NCBI RefSeq assembly: GCF_029910655.1
Contig: NZ_CP123897.1
Location: 868,001 to 932,000, forward strand
Direction of reading: 5' to 3'
DNA length: 64,000 nucleotides
Source: Methylomonas sp. UP202
GTDB lineage: Bacteria > Pseudomonadota > Gammaproteobacteria > Methylococcales > Methylomonadaceae
Positions 17,798 to 26,634 of the stretch are shown piece by piece. The position numbers were made by a program, and so were the translations under genes. Each line of letters starts with the position of its first letter. Positions within the stretch are counted from its first letter, which is position 1. Below the pieces are notes generated by a model. It made no database searches. It was not told where the DNA came from and worked only from the letters and a program-made list of their open reading frames with translations.

Positions 17798-18826
17798 TCA
17801 AGCGGTTTCTAGGACGCTGCGTTGCAACAGCTTGGGTAGCAATTGCTCGCGATACGGATCGATGTTGTCGGGCAGGCAATGAGTGAGCTGACCGCATTGC
17901 GAGCACACCGGGTTTTGCCGGCGCTTGCCTTCCAAATGTTCGATGCGCAAACGGTTGAAGGCGTCGGAATGCCAGATGTCGCGGATCGATTGTTCCGTGG
18001 CGTCGCCGATGATCAATTTACGGCCCCAATCCAGAAAGCAGGAGCTGACTAAGCCGTCGGCATTGACCGACATCGAATAAAAAATATACGGGCAGGTGTC
18101 GGTCGGCGTGATCGGTTGCTGGTAAATGCCTTCGGTAATCTTGAAGCCGGTGCGGGTTTCCACGTCGAATTCCGGCCAGCATGGCGCGAAATTTTCGATA
18201 AAAATCCGGTCGCAGTAATCGCCGAAGGTATCGTAGAACTCTTGCTGCTGAGCTTCGGTAATCAACTCTCTGGGAATTTTGATGACGATTTCGCAATCGC
18301 CCTTGTGCTCGTACAACCAATGAATGTTATCGACGAAGCGCTGGAATTCGAAGTCGAACTTGGTGAAGCGTTGGTATTGCTCCTCGTTCATACCGTCGAC
18401 TGAGATATTGATCTTGTCCAGGCCGGCTTCGATCAGCGGTCCCATCCGGTCCGGCTCAATTAGCGTGCCGTTGGTGGTGGTGTCGATGTAGGGTATCCGG
18501 CCGCTTTGCTTAGCATAGGCCACCATCTCGGCCAGATGTTTGTTCAGCAGCGGCTCGCCGTCCTTGTACATCCGCAACACTTTGATGTCTTGCGGGAAGT
18601 CCGCCAAGTCGTCGATGATCTTTTTAAACAGCTCCAGCTTCATCGCGCCCTGGTAGCGGCCGGTTTGCTTAATCAGTTCGCGGTCGCCGGTCGGGCAAAA
18701 CGTACATTGAAAGTTGCAGGAACTGGCCGGATCGACGAACAACACGAACGGCGTTTCCAGCGGAATCACGTCTTGCAGCGGGGTGCGTTCGTCGAGGTTA
18801 ATGCGAGGTTTGATTTGTGCTTTCAT
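17798..18826 (-). CDS. Radical SAM protein with SPASM-like domain
   Basis: The 342-residue protein starts at ATG 18826 (MKAQIKPRINLDERTPLQDV); a TTG one codon earlier is possible. The radical SAM motif CNFQCTFC lies near residue 38. The C-terminal part has SSCFLDWGRKLIIGDATEQS and VCSQCGQLTH, as in SPASM proteins. It differs clearly from the other radical SAM protein at 15443. Flanked by a sugar reductase and a glycosyltransferase, it probably acts on the cluster's glycan, a nucleotide sugar or a non-sugar substituent. The substrate is unknown. Confidence 0.8.
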   Translation of the reverse strand: MKAQIKPRINLDERTPLQDVIPLETPFVLFVDPASSCNFQCTFCPTGDRELIKQTGRYQGAMKLELFKKIIDDLADFPQDIKVLRMYKDGEPLLNKHLAEMVAYAKQSGRIPYIDTTTNGTLIEPDRMGPLIEAGLDKINISVDGMNEEQYQRFTKFDFEFQRFVDNIHWLYEHKGDCEIVIKIPRELITEAQQQEFYDTFGDYCDRIFIENFAPCWPEFDVETRTGFKITEGIYQQPITPTDTCPYIFYSMSVNADGLVSSCFLDWGRKLIIGDATEQSIRDIWHSDAFNRLRIEHLEGKRRQNPVCSQCGQLTHCLPDNIDPYREQLLPKLLQRSVLETA

Positions 18827-18875
18827 CAAGGTTTTCCTAGGGTTGGCTCCTGCGGTGTCGATAGCGCCCGACGAC

Positions 18876-19721
18876 TCAGTCGAGCGTTCCCAACAACTGG
18901 GTCAGTTTGCGCCGATCGCCCCAAAACGCCATCGGTTCGTAATCGGGGTAGGCATGGTAGCCCAGATTCAACGCGATGTCGGCGCCTCGCTTGCGAATAT
19001 GCCGCTCGACCAGCGTTCTGATCGAAATCGGCGTACCGCTGCAGACGTTGTAGACGCCGTCGGCGTCCGGGCGTTCGACTAATTGCACCAGGCGGCGGGC
19101 GGCGACTTCGATGGGTAGGTAATCGCGGAGCTGCTCGCCGCCGGACATATCGAACGTCGGCCGCCCGTCGGCAATCGCCCGCTCCAATTGCGCCAGCAGG
19201 CTGTTGGCGTGCTGGCCTTCGCCGTACAGGTAGAACAGTCTAGCCCATTGCAGCGTGAAGGAATGATGTCGTTGGAGTTGTTGCAGGAATTTTCGCAAAC
19301 TGTCCTTCGCCAGCGCGTAGGGATTGGCCGGCAGCGTCGGCCAATCTTCGCTCAGGCAGCCGTTCTGCAAGCCGTATTCGAAGCAGGTGCCGGCGACCAA
19401 TAATTGCCCGACGCCTTGTTCGACCAACGACTTCAGGAAGCGGTAATCGCCGATCAGGTTTTGTTCGAAATGGAACAGATCGCGGTAATTGGGCAGTCCC
19501 GGCCAAGCCAGGTGGATCACCGCGTCAAGTTGTCCCAAGCGGTCCGGCAAGCGGTCGGCGTGTACGTCGCCGCTCAGGAACTCGACTCGGTCGAACCAAA
19601 CCAAACCTTGCGCCTTGCCGGCGTCGCGAGCCAGCGCGGTGACGCGGTGGCCGCGTTCCAGTAAGTGTGTGACGACGTGGCGGCCGACGAAGCCGCTGGC
19701 GCCGGTAACTAAGACTTTCAT
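18876..19721 (-). CDS. NAD-dependent epimerase/dehydratase (extended SDR), predicted sugar 4-ketoreductase or epimerase
   Basis: The 281-residue protein has the nucleotide-binding motif VTGASGFVGRHVV at residues 5-17 and the YALAKDSLRKF catalytic YxxxK near residue 140. A short C-terminal domain (YNVCSGTPISIRTLVE) follows. It lies directly after the C-methyltransferase gene. In such pathways the last step is reduction of the 4-keto group of the branched deoxy sugar, so a 4-ketoreductase role is the simplest reading; epimerase is the alternative. Confidence 0.75.
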   Translation of the reverse strand: MKVLVTGASGFVGRHVVTHLLERGHRVTALARDAGKAQGLVWFDRVEFLSGDVHADRLPDRLGQLDAVIHLAWPGLPNYRDLFHFEQNLIGDYRFLKSLVEQGVGQLLVAGTCFEYGLQNGCLSEDWPTLPANPYALAKDSLRKFLQQLQRHHSFTLQWARLFYLYGEGQHANSLLAQLERAIADGRPTFDMSGGEQLRDYLPIEVAARRLVQLVERPDADGVYNVCSGTPISIRTLVERHIRKRGADIALNLGYHAYPDYEPMAFWGDRRKLTQLLGTLD

Positions 19722-19769
19722 GGTCGGCTCCGGGCGAGTCTGGGCTGGATTCGCGTCGGCATCGTCGGC

Positions 19770-20993
19770 CTAAAACACGCTCAATTCCGGCACCGCGACC
19801 GCGAATTGCCCGCCCCAGTCGCGGATTTTCCGGTAATCGGCGACGATTTCGGCGCGGATATTCCACGGCAGAATCAGCAGGATGTCCGGCTGGCGCTCCG
19901 TCAGCGCGGTCGGCGGCAGGATAGGAATGTGCGAACCGGGTAGGAATTTACCTTGCTTGGACGGCGCGGCATCGCAGACATAGGCCAGCAAATCCGGTTT
20001 GACGCCGGCATAGTTCAGCAGGGTGTTGCCCTTGGCCGCCGCGCCGTAGGCGGCGACTCGCCGACCGAGCCGGCGTTGCTCGATCAGAAAGGCCAGCAAA
20101 TCGTTTTTGATGCGGTCGGCGCGCGGCTGAAACGCCCGGTAAACGGTCAAGTCGGCCAGGCCGAAGTCGCGCTCGTGGGCCAATACCTTGGCGACCGCCG
20201 CCGTCGGCTCGCGCCGGTCTTCGGCGTGGCAGCCGTAGATGCGCAGGCTGCCGCCGTGGGTGGTCAATTCCTCGACATCCCAAATCCGCAAGCCGGCCCG
20301 TTCGAAGATGCGGCTGACGGTTTGCAGCGACAGGTAGGAATAGTGTTCGTGGTACACGGTATCGAACTGGGCCGATTCGATCAGCCGCAACAGGTGCGGA
20401 AATTCCAGCGTAATCGTGCCGGCCGGTTTCAACGCCGTTTTGAGGCCGGCGGTAAAGTCGTTGATGTCCGGCACGTGGGCGTAGACATTGTTGCCGACGA
20501 TCAGATCGGCGCGTCGGCCCTGGTCGGCCAGGCGGCGGGCTAGCGCGTCGCCGAAAAACTCGCGCAATATCGGAATGCCCAGGGCTTCGGCGGCGGCGGC
20601 GGTGCTGGCGGTGGGTTCAATGCCCAGGCAGGGAATGCCGGCGGCGACGAAGTTTTTCAGCAAATAACCGTCGTTGGCGGCGATTTCGACGACCAGGCTG
20701 TCGGCATCCAACGCCAAGCGCTCGCGGATGGTCTGGCAGTAATCGGCGGCGTGGCGCAGCCAGCTTTGCGACACCGACGAAAAATAGGCGTAGTCGCGAT
20801 CGAACAATTGCTCGGCCGCCGCGTAATCCTCGGTTTGCACCAGCCAGCATTGTTCGCAGACGTAGAGTTTCAGCGGGTAATACAGTTCGGGCTTGTTCAG
20901 GTCGGCGGCATTCAAGTAGGCGTTCGACGGCGGTGCGAAACCCAGGTCTAGGAATACGTGTTCGAGCGGCGCGTGGCAGTGGCGGCAGTTCAT
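19770..20993 (-). CDS. NDP-hexose C-methyltransferase (TylC3/NovU-like class I SAM methyltransferase)
   Basis: The 407-residue enzyme begins with a zinc-binding domain (MNCRHCHAPLEHVFLDLG ... YVCEQCWLVQ). A SAM domain follows with VVEIAANDGYLLKNF, then NVYAHVPDINDF, EHYSYLS and a C-terminal domain with AYGAAAKGNTLLNY. This three-part layout (PF08421, PF13489, PF08484) is typical of sugar 3-C-methyltransferases acting on 4-keto-6-deoxy nucleotide sugars. The start at 20993 overlaps the stop of the epimerase gene as ATGA. Together with rfbF/rfbG it implies a C-methyl-branched deoxy sugar on CDP. Confidence 0.85.
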   Translation of the reverse strand: MNCRHCHAPLEHVFLDLGFAPPSNAYLNAADLNKPELYYPLKLYVCEQCWLVQTEDYAAAEQLFDRDYAYFSSVSQSWLRHAADYCQTIRERLALDADSLVVEIAANDGYLLKNFVAAGIPCLGIEPTASTAAAAEALGIPILREFFGDALARRLADQGRRADLIVGNNVYAHVPDINDFTAGLKTALKPAGTITLEFPHLLRLIESAQFDTVYHEHYSYLSLQTVSRIFERAGLRIWDVEELTTHGGSLRIYGCHAEDRREPTAAVAKVLAHERDFGLADLTVYRAFQPRADRIKNDLLAFLIEQRRLGRRVAAYGAAAKGNTLLNYAGVKPDLLAYVCDAAPSKQGKFLPGSHIPILPPTALTERQPDILLILPWNIRAEIVADYRKIRDWGGQFAVAVPELSVF

Positions 20994-21541
20994 AAGGCGA
21001 TTCCGCGAAAGTCGGGGGGCAGGGCGGGGTGTTGGCGGTCTCTGGCGGATAAGTCGCCGATCGGTAAGGGCCAGGCGATTTGCACGGCCGGGTCGGTCGG
21101 CGAGACGCCGGCTTCGGCATCCGGACAGTAGGCGGCGGTATGCAGATACAGCAGTTCGCTGGCGGCTTCCAAGACTTGAAAGCCGTGGGCGCAACCTTCC
21201 GGAATCACCAGCATCCGGGCGTTGGCGGCGCTCAATTCCTCGGCGTGCCATTGCAGGAAGGTTGGCGAATCGGCCCGTAAATCCAGTGCCACGTCCCAGA
21301 CCCGGCCGCGCAAACAGCGAACGAATTTGGTCTCGGCATGCGGCGGCCGCTGATAGTGCAGGCCGCGCACCGCGCCGACCGAGTGGGTCAGCGAATGATT
21401 GATCTGGACGATGCGGCGCGCGCCGACCGCTTGCGCCAGTTCGTCCTCGCAAAACCAGCGGGCGAATGCGCCGCGCGAGTCTTGAAACGCTTGCGTCTCG
21501 ACGACGACGACGCCGGCCAGCGGGGTCGGCAGCTGCTTCAT
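20990..21541 (-). CDS. dTDP-4-dehydrorhamnose 3,5-epimerase-like protein (RmlC family)
   Basis: The 183-residue cupin-fold protein is collinear with RmlC: GAFARWFCEDEL, QINHSLTHSVGAVRGLHYQ, VRCLRGRVWDVALDLR with its expected base and ligands, VIPEGCAHGFQ and LYLHTAAYCPDAE. The start at 21541 overlaps the rfbG stop (ATGA), and its stop overlaps the methyltransferase start. In this CDP-hexose context it should epimerise the 4-keto-6-deoxy intermediate at C3, C5 or both, not make dTDP-rhamnose, since no rmlA/B/D is present here. Confidence 0.85.
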   Translation of the reverse strand: MKQLPTPLAGVVVVETQAFQDSRGAFARWFCEDELAQAVGARRIVQINHSLTHSVGAVRGLHYQRPPHAETKFVRCLRGRVWDVALDLRADSPTFLQWHAEELSAANARMLVIPEGCAHGFQVLEAASELLYLHTAAYCPDAEAGVSPTDPAVQIAWPLPIGDLSARDRQHPALPPDFRGIAL

Positions 21542-22617
21542 GAGCGTGCCCAGGCGATGCCTGCTTGCTTGGCCGCCGCCGAATAGTCCTGCAATTGCGC
21601 CCGACTGACCGCTGGCTTGGCGGATAGCGGCGCTTGGTACCAAGCTGCCGTGGCGGCCAGCGCGGTATCCAGCGGCCAAACCGGCCGCCAATCGAGTCGG
21701 CTTTTGGCCTTGCTGCTGTCCAGATACAGTAGGCCGGCTTCGTGCGGTTGCGGATCGCTGCCGATTTGCCAGTGCAGTTCCGGCCAATGCCGTCGCAACA
21801 TGGTCAATACGTCGGCCACGCTACGGTTGCCTTCGGTATCTGGGCCGAAATTCCAGGCGTCGGCGGCGTCGCGCCGTTCCTCCAACAAATGTTGGCCCAG
21901 CAGCAGATAACCGCTCAACGATTCCAACACGTGCTGCCAGGGCCGGGTGGCTTGCGGGGAGCGGATTTCCAGGGTCTCGCCGGCTGCGACGGCGCGGACC
22001 AAATCCGGAATCAGCCGGTCTTCCGACCAATCGCCGCCGCCGATCACGTTGCCGGCGCGGGCCGTGGCCAGCAATGGCGTACCGGCGCGTTGAAAAAAAG
22101 CGTCGCGATAACTGGCCGCCAACAGTTCCACGGCTGCCTTGGAGGCGCTGTAAGGGTCGTGGCCGCCTAGGCTATCGGTTTCCCGATAGCCCCACGGCCA
22201 TTCGCGGTTTTGATAACACTTGTCGGTGGTGACGACGACGATGGCTTTCACCGCCGGCACGTGGCGGCAGGCCTCCAACAGATTGGCGCTGCCGACGACG
22301 TTGCTGGTCCAGGTGTCCAGCGGTTGCCGGTAGCCGCGCCGTACCAAGGGTTGCGCGGCCAAATGAAAGACGATGTCGGGTTGGACATCGGCGACGATTT
22401 CGGCCACCGCCGCGCTGACGCGCATATCCTGAAGGTATTCGACTATGTCCAGGCCGAGTAGCTGCCAATGGTTGGGCGCGGTTTCCGGCGGCAAGGCCAG
22501 GCCGATCGGCTCGGCGCCCAGTTCCCGCAACCACAGGCTCAGCCAGCTGCCCTTGAAACCAGTGTGGCCTGTAACCAGCACCCGCCGGCCGCGATACTGG
22601 CCGTTGAACAAGGTCAT
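21538..22617 (-). CDS. rfbG: CDP-glucose 4,6-dehydratase
   Basis: The 359-residue extended SDR has the NAD-binding motif VTGHTGFKGSWLSLWL at residues 14-29. FHLAAQPLVRRGY, VVVTTDKCYQNREW, YSASKAAVELLAASY and ARAGNVIGGGDW follow, all characteristic of RfbG/DdhB. It converts CDP-glucose to CDP-4-keto-6-deoxyglucose, the branch point to CDP-dideoxy and branched sugars. It is coupled by ATGA overlaps to rfbF upstream and to the epimerase downstream. No ascC/E1 dehydratase for 3,6-dideoxy sugars is seen in the window. Confidence 0.92.
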   Translation of the reverse strand: MTLFNGQYRGRRVLVTGHTGFKGSWLSLWLRELGAEPIGLALPPETAPNHWQLLGLDIVEYLQDMRVSAAVAEIVADVQPDIVFHLAAQPLVRRGYRQPLDTWTSNVVGSANLLEACRHVPAVKAIVVVTTDKCYQNREWPWGYRETDSLGGHDPYSASKAAVELLAASYRDAFFQRAGTPLLATARAGNVIGGGDWSEDRLIPDLVRAVAAGETLEIRSPQATRPWQHVLESLSGYLLLGQHLLEERRDAADAWNFGPDTEGNRSVADVLTMLRRHWPELHWQIGSDPQPHEAGLLYLDSSKAKSRLDWRPVWPLDTALAATAAWYQAPLSAKPAVSRAQLQDYSAAAKQAGIAWARS

Positions 22618-23381
22618 GCCCAAACCTTCCAGGGCGGATCGAGGCGCCACAGTTCTTCCAATTGGGTCTTGTCGCGCAAGGTATCCATTGCTTGCCAGAA
22701 GCCGGCGTGCTTGTAGGCGCGCAGTTGGTCTCGGGCGGCCAGATCGGCCAGCGGTTGGCCTTCCCAACTGCTTTGATCGCCATCGATTACTTCGAAAATA
22801 TCCGGCTCCAAGACGAAAAAGCCGCCGTTGATCCAGGCGCCGTCCCCGGCCGGCTTTTCCTGAAAGCCCTTCACCGAGGTGCCGGCGATGTCCAGCGCGC
22901 CGTAGCGGCCGGGCGGCTGGATCGCGGTAACGGTCGCCCATTTGCCGTGGCGGCGGTGGAAATCAATCAATGCGCCGATGTCCACGTCGGACAATCCGTC
23001 GCCGTAGGTAAAACAGAAGGCTTGGCCGTCCAGGTAGTCGCGCACCCGTTTCAGGCGGCCGCCGGTCATCGTCGCTTCGCCGGTATCGATCAGCGTGACC
23101 CGCCAGGGTTCGGCGTAGCGTTGGTGGACTTCCATCCGATTGGCGGCCATATCGAAGGTGACGTTGGACATGTGCAGGAAATAATTGGCGAAGTATTCCT
23201 TGATCACGTAGCCCTTGTAACCCAGGCAAATGATGAACTCGTTGATGCCGTAATGCGAAAACAGCTTCATGATGTGCCAGAGTATCGGCCGGCCACCGAT
23301 TTCTATCATCGGTTTGGGCTTTAAATGCGATTCTTCGCTGAGCCGAGTGCCGAGGCCGCCGGCCAGTATGACTGCTTTCAT
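22614..23381 (-). CDS. rfbF: Glucose-1-phosphate cytidylyltransferase
   Basis: The 255-residue protein begins MKAVILAGGLGTRLSEESHL, the nucleotidyltransferase loop. It has KPMIEIGGRPILWHIMK, FIICLGYKGYVIKEYF, TYGDGLSDVDI and GGFFVLEPDIFEVI, all typical of RfbF/DdhA. It makes CDP-glucose from CTP and glucose-1-phosphate and is the first gene of the cluster. About 190 bases separate it from the signalling operon upstream, where a promoter would be expected. Its stop overlaps the rfbG start as ATGA. Confidence 0.92.
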   Translation of the reverse strand: MKAVILAGGLGTRLSEESHLKPKPMIEIGGRPILWHIMKLFSHYGINEFIICLGYKGYVIKEYFANYFLHMSNVTFDMAANRMEVHQRYAEPWRVTLIDTGEATMTGGRLKRVRDYLDGQAFCFTYGDGLSDVDIGALIDFHRRHGKWATVTAIQPPGRYGALDIAGTSVKGFQEKPAGDGAWINGGFFVLEPDIFEVIDGDQSSWEGQPLADLAARDQLRAYKHAGFWQAMDTLRDKTQLEELWRLDPPWKVWA

Positions 23382-23570
23382 AGGAGTTCGATTAAGGCGT
23401 TGGCGGGAAGAGATTACTCGCTGCTCCGGCGCCGGCATTGGTCAAACCGGTCGGCGGCTAAACGGCGGCCATGATACCGCAATTGGGAGGGATTCGGGTT
23501 ATGGCGGCCGGGATGGAGCGTTTCCGGTGGCGGAGCGTTTTGGGATGCCAGGCGCGCCGCCGGATCGGCG

Positions 23571-24914
23571 CTAAGCGCCGGGCGGGCTCAGTTCCCGAAA
23601 GGTCAACACCGCGCCGACCAGTTTGCCGTCGACGTGCATCGGGTGGGCGGAGCATTCCACGGTAAACGTGCTGCCGTCCTTGCGCCGGAACAGGTCGGTG
23701 CCGTGGCGAGGCGTGCCGTCGTGGCAGGCGGCGTAAATGCCGCATTGCTCTTCGGCGACCGACGTATCGCCGTGGATCGTGGTACAAGCGTTCTGGCCGA
23801 GCAGTTCCTGTTGACTGTAGCCGAGCATCGCCAGGGCCGCCGGATTGACGAAGTGGCACAGACCCTTGCCGTCCACGCCGACGATGCCGTCGCCGGCAGA
23901 CTCCAGCAACAGTCGGAAACGGGCTTCGCTGGCGCGCAACGCCGCTTCGGCTCGCTTGCGTTCGCAGAGCTCGTGGTCCATGCGGGCATTGGCCGCCTCC
24001 AGAATCGCGCTTTGCTTTTCCAATTGCTCGGTGCGTTGCGCGACCAGTTCTTCCAGGCGGCGCCGGTAGTAATACAATTCTTGAGCGGTTTCCTTATCGG
24101 CGGTTACGTCGATCAACAGACCTTGCAAACACAGCGCGCCGCGCGCTTCGTCGCGCACCACCTTGGCTTCGTCCAAAAACCAGCGCGCTTGACCGTTATC
24201 GTTGAGCAAACGGTATTCGCAATGCAGCGGGGTGTAGTGTTCGTAGGTCGCCGAATAGGCTTCGACGACGGCATCGCGGTCTTCGGCATGCACCCGTTTT
24301 AAGAAGCCGTCGCTACCTTCCAGCCAGCTGTCCGGCGCGAAACCCAGTTGCCGGATCTGTGGGCTGACGTACAGCAGTTTGCCCGGCGTATCCAGCGAGG
24401 CGATATAGGTGATGGCCGGCATTTGCTCGATCAGGCAGCGGTATTTGGCTTCCGCTTCGCGCAATTGTTCGACGGCTTCGGTTTTATCCAGCAAGGCTTG
24501 TTGTTCGCGCATCGCCCGCATCACCACCGCTGGCAACCATTGCAGCGTTTCGCCGTTGGCGTTCGAGCCTTTCACGACGTAATCGCGGGCGCCCGACTTC
24601 AACGCATCCACCGCGATCATGGCATTATCCGAGCCGGTCAGCATCACCACCGGCATCGGCAGCTCACCGGATTCTTCGGCCAATTCGGACAGAAACTCCA
24701 CGCCGCTCAAATCAGGCAAATGGTAGTCGAGCAGGATGCAGTCGATCTTCTCGTCGCGCGCCAGTTTCAAGCCCTGGTTGCCGGTTTCGGCTTCGAACAG
24801 TACGAACTCGCAGTCGTGGTGTTGGGCTAGCGCTCGCTTGCAAGCCATCCGGTCGATTTGGTCGTCTTCCACCAACAGCAGACGGATAACCGGTTTACCG
24901 TTTAAATCGGTCAT
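23571..24914 (-). CDS. Receiver-PAS-PAS signalling protein (atypical response regulator)
   Basis: The 447-residue protein is taken from ATG 24914 (MTDLNGKPVIRLLLVEDD), which overlaps the upstream stop as ATGA. A receiver domain spans residues 10-130 with the phosphorylation site Asp63 in CILLDYHLPD and Lys115. Two PAS/PAC modules (about 165-285 and 320-440) are separated by a coiled coil. There is no output domain for DNA, c-di-GMP or kinase activity, so it may act by protein contact or as a phospho-relay scaffold. It is the third gene of a kinase / single-domain receiver / receiver-PAS operon. Confidence 0.8.
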   Translation of the reverse strand: MTDLNGKPVIRLLLVEDDQIDRMACKRALAQHHDCEFVLFEAETGNQGLKLARDEKIDCILLDYHLPDLSGVEFLSELAEESGELPMPVVMLTGSDNAMIAVDALKSGARDYVVKGSNANGETLQWLPAVVMRAMREQQALLDKTEAVEQLREAEAKYRCLIEQMPAITYIASLDTPGKLLYVSPQIRQLGFAPDSWLEGSDGFLKRVHAEDRDAVVEAYSATYEHYTPLHCEYRLLNDNGQARWFLDEAKVVRDEARGALCLQGLLIDVTADKETAQELYYYRRRLEELVAQRTEQLEKQSAILEAANARMDHELCERKRAEAALRASEARFRLLLESAGDGIVGVDGKGLCHFVNPAALAMLGYSQQELLGQNACTTIHGDTSVAEEQCGIYAACHDGTPRHGTDLFRRKDGSTFTVECSAHPMHVDGKLVGAVLTFRELSPPGA

Positions 24915-25327
24915 AGCGGCGACTCGCTGATCGTCCAATAGGCGTCGATGGCGCGTACGATCTCGACGAATTGTTGGTATTCGACCGGCTTGCGCATGTA
25001 GCCGGCCACGCCCAACTCGAAACTTTCCACCTTGTCTTCCTGTTCGTCGGAGGTGGTCAACGCGACGACCGGAATGCGTTTGAGTTCGGGCAGCGATTTG
25101 ACGGCATGCAGAAACTCGATGCCGTTCATCACCGGCATGTTCAAGTCCAGCAGAATCAAACAGGGTTGTTCTTGACTGGCATCCTGAAGGTGCGCCAGGG
25201 CTTCCTCGCCGTTTTCGACATGGGTCAGTGGGTTGGAGACATGCAGCTCTTTCAAGGCGCGCTTGACCGTCATCGCGTCCACGCTGTCGTCTTCCACCAG
25301 AAGGATGGGATTGCTCTTGATTCTCAT
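24911..25327 (-). CDS. Single-domain response regulator (Rcp1-like)
   Basis: The 138-residue receiver has PILLVEDDSVDAMTVKRAL, phospho-acceptor Asp61 in LILLDLNMPVMNG, VALTTSDEQED and MRKPVEYQQF with the conserved Lys-Pro. The single-domain type with the DLNMP motif is the Rcp1/CheY-like group that pairs with phytochrome-like or PAS kinases. It begins 2 bases after the kinase stop and overlaps the next gene, so the kinase at 25330 is its obvious partner. Confidence 0.88.
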   Translation of the reverse strand: MRIKSNPILLVEDDSVDAMTVKRALKELHVSNPLTHVENGEEALAHLQDASQEQPCLILLDLNMPVMNGIEFLHAVKSLPELKRIPVVALTTSDEQEDKVESFELGVAGYMRKPVEYQQFVEIVRAIDAYWTISESPL

Positions 25328-25329
25328 GG

Positions 25330-26439
25330 TTACGGGTTCAATTGGGTTGCGGGTGCTTGTTTGGGTACCGTGAAATAAAAGATACTGCCATGGCCGGGCT
25401 CGGAGTCGAGCCAGACCCGTCCGCCGCTTTGTTCGACGATTTTTTTGACGATGGACAGCCCGACGCCGGTGCTTTCCACCCGGTCGCGCGGGTGGAGGGT
25501 TTGGAACAATTGAAAGATGCGTTCGAAGTGGCGTTCGGCAATGCCGGGGCCGTTGTCGGCGACGCTGAATTGCCAAGCGTCCGGCTGTTCGGCGCAGTCG
25601 ATGGCGATGCGGCCTTCGGGTTTGTCCAGATAACGGATCGCATTGGACAGCAGGTTTTGCAGGACCTGCTGCATGCCGGTGCGTTCGACGGCCAGCGTCG
25701 GCAGATCGGCCGCGACCGAGACCGCGATGTGGGACGGCGGGGCCAGCGCATCGATCACCTCGCGCGCCAATTCGTTGAAATCGACGGCGCTGACCGCCTC
25801 GTGGATACGGCCGATCCGCGAATAGCGCAGCACGCCGTCGATCAAGCCGTCCAATCGGCGCACCCGCTGAATCAATAGACGCAAGTGTTCCTGGCCTTCG
25901 GCATCCAGGCGTTCGGACTGGTCGGCGGCAATCCAGTCGGCCAGCGAGCCGATCGCGCGCAACGGCGCTTTCAGATCGTGAGAGACCACGTAGGCGAAAT
26001 TCTTTAATTCCTCATTGACGCTTTCCAGTTCGTGGATCATGCGTAGTTTTTGTTCTTCCAGCTGTTTGCGCGGCGTGATGTCGTACACGGTGGCCAGCAC
26101 GCGGCCGCTTTCGATCGGGGTGATGCTAATGTCGGTGGCGAATTCGCTGCCGTCCTTGCGCAGTCCGCACAGCGTTAGACCGCTGCCCATTTTGCGGTAT
26201 TCTGGATGCTCGGCGTAGGCGGCGCGCTTTTCGGTGTGCGCGAGCCGGAATCGGCGCGGGATCAGGTCTTCGACGGTCAACCGGGTGAATTCGTCGGTGC
26301 CGTAGCCGAACAGGCGCTCCGCCGCCGGATTGGCGAGCAGAATCCGCCCGTCCGTGTCGGCAACCAACATCGCGTCGGCGGCGATCTCCATCAGCCAGCC
26401 GGCGTCGTGTCCGTTCAAGATATTTCTAGCGGCAATCAT
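25330..26439 (-). CDS. PAS-domain sensor histidine kinase
   Basis: The 369-residue soluble kinase has one PAS domain (residues 12-130; MLVADTDGRILLANPAAERL) and a short coiled coil. A HisKA domain has His154 in YVVSHDLKAPLRAIG. The HATPase motifs are QNLLSNAIRYL, DNGPGIAERH and TGVGLSIVKKIVEQSGG. It heads the three-gene signalling operon. A TATGAT hexamer on the minus strand at 26478-26483, 40 bases upstream of the ATG, could be a -10 box, but no good -35 goes with it. Confidence 0.87.
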   Translation of the reverse strand: MIAARNILNGHDAGWLMEIAADAMLVADTDGRILLANPAAERLFGYGTDEFTRLTVEDLIPRRFRLAHTEKRAAYAEHPEYRKMGSGLTLCGLRKDGSEFATDISITPIESGRVLATVYDITPRKQLEEQKLRMIHELESVNEELKNFAYVVSHDLKAPLRAIGSLADWIAADQSERLDAEGQEHLRLLIQRVRRLDGLIDGVLRYSRIGRIHEAVSAVDFNELAREVIDALAPPSHIAVSVAADLPTLAVERTGMQQVLQNLLSNAIRYLDKPEGRIAIDCAEQPDAWQFSVADNGPGIAERHFERIFQLFQTLHPRDRVESTGVGLSIVKKIVEQSGGRVWLDSEPGHGSIFYFTVPKQAPATQLNP

Positions 26440-26634
26440 GCGGATGCTCCTCGGTCCTGCCGACGGTAAGGGCCAGGATCATACAATAAATTCAGAGAAA
26501 ATAAGCATTCTCTAAAACTGTCTCCGGCTGGCGCGCGTCTGTCCGGCCGTGTGAAAGAGTGCGCCGGTACTGTCGCGCGTACCGGCGTTGCTGTACTAAA
26601 GTAGCGCCGAAACCGTCTATTACAATCCGACCCG

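Noticed and set aside
20990-21541. rmlC of a dTDP-rhamnose pathway
   Set aside because: No rmlA, rmlB or rmlD is nearby; it is coupled to CDP-glucose pathway genes, so a CDP-sugar epimerase role is more likely.
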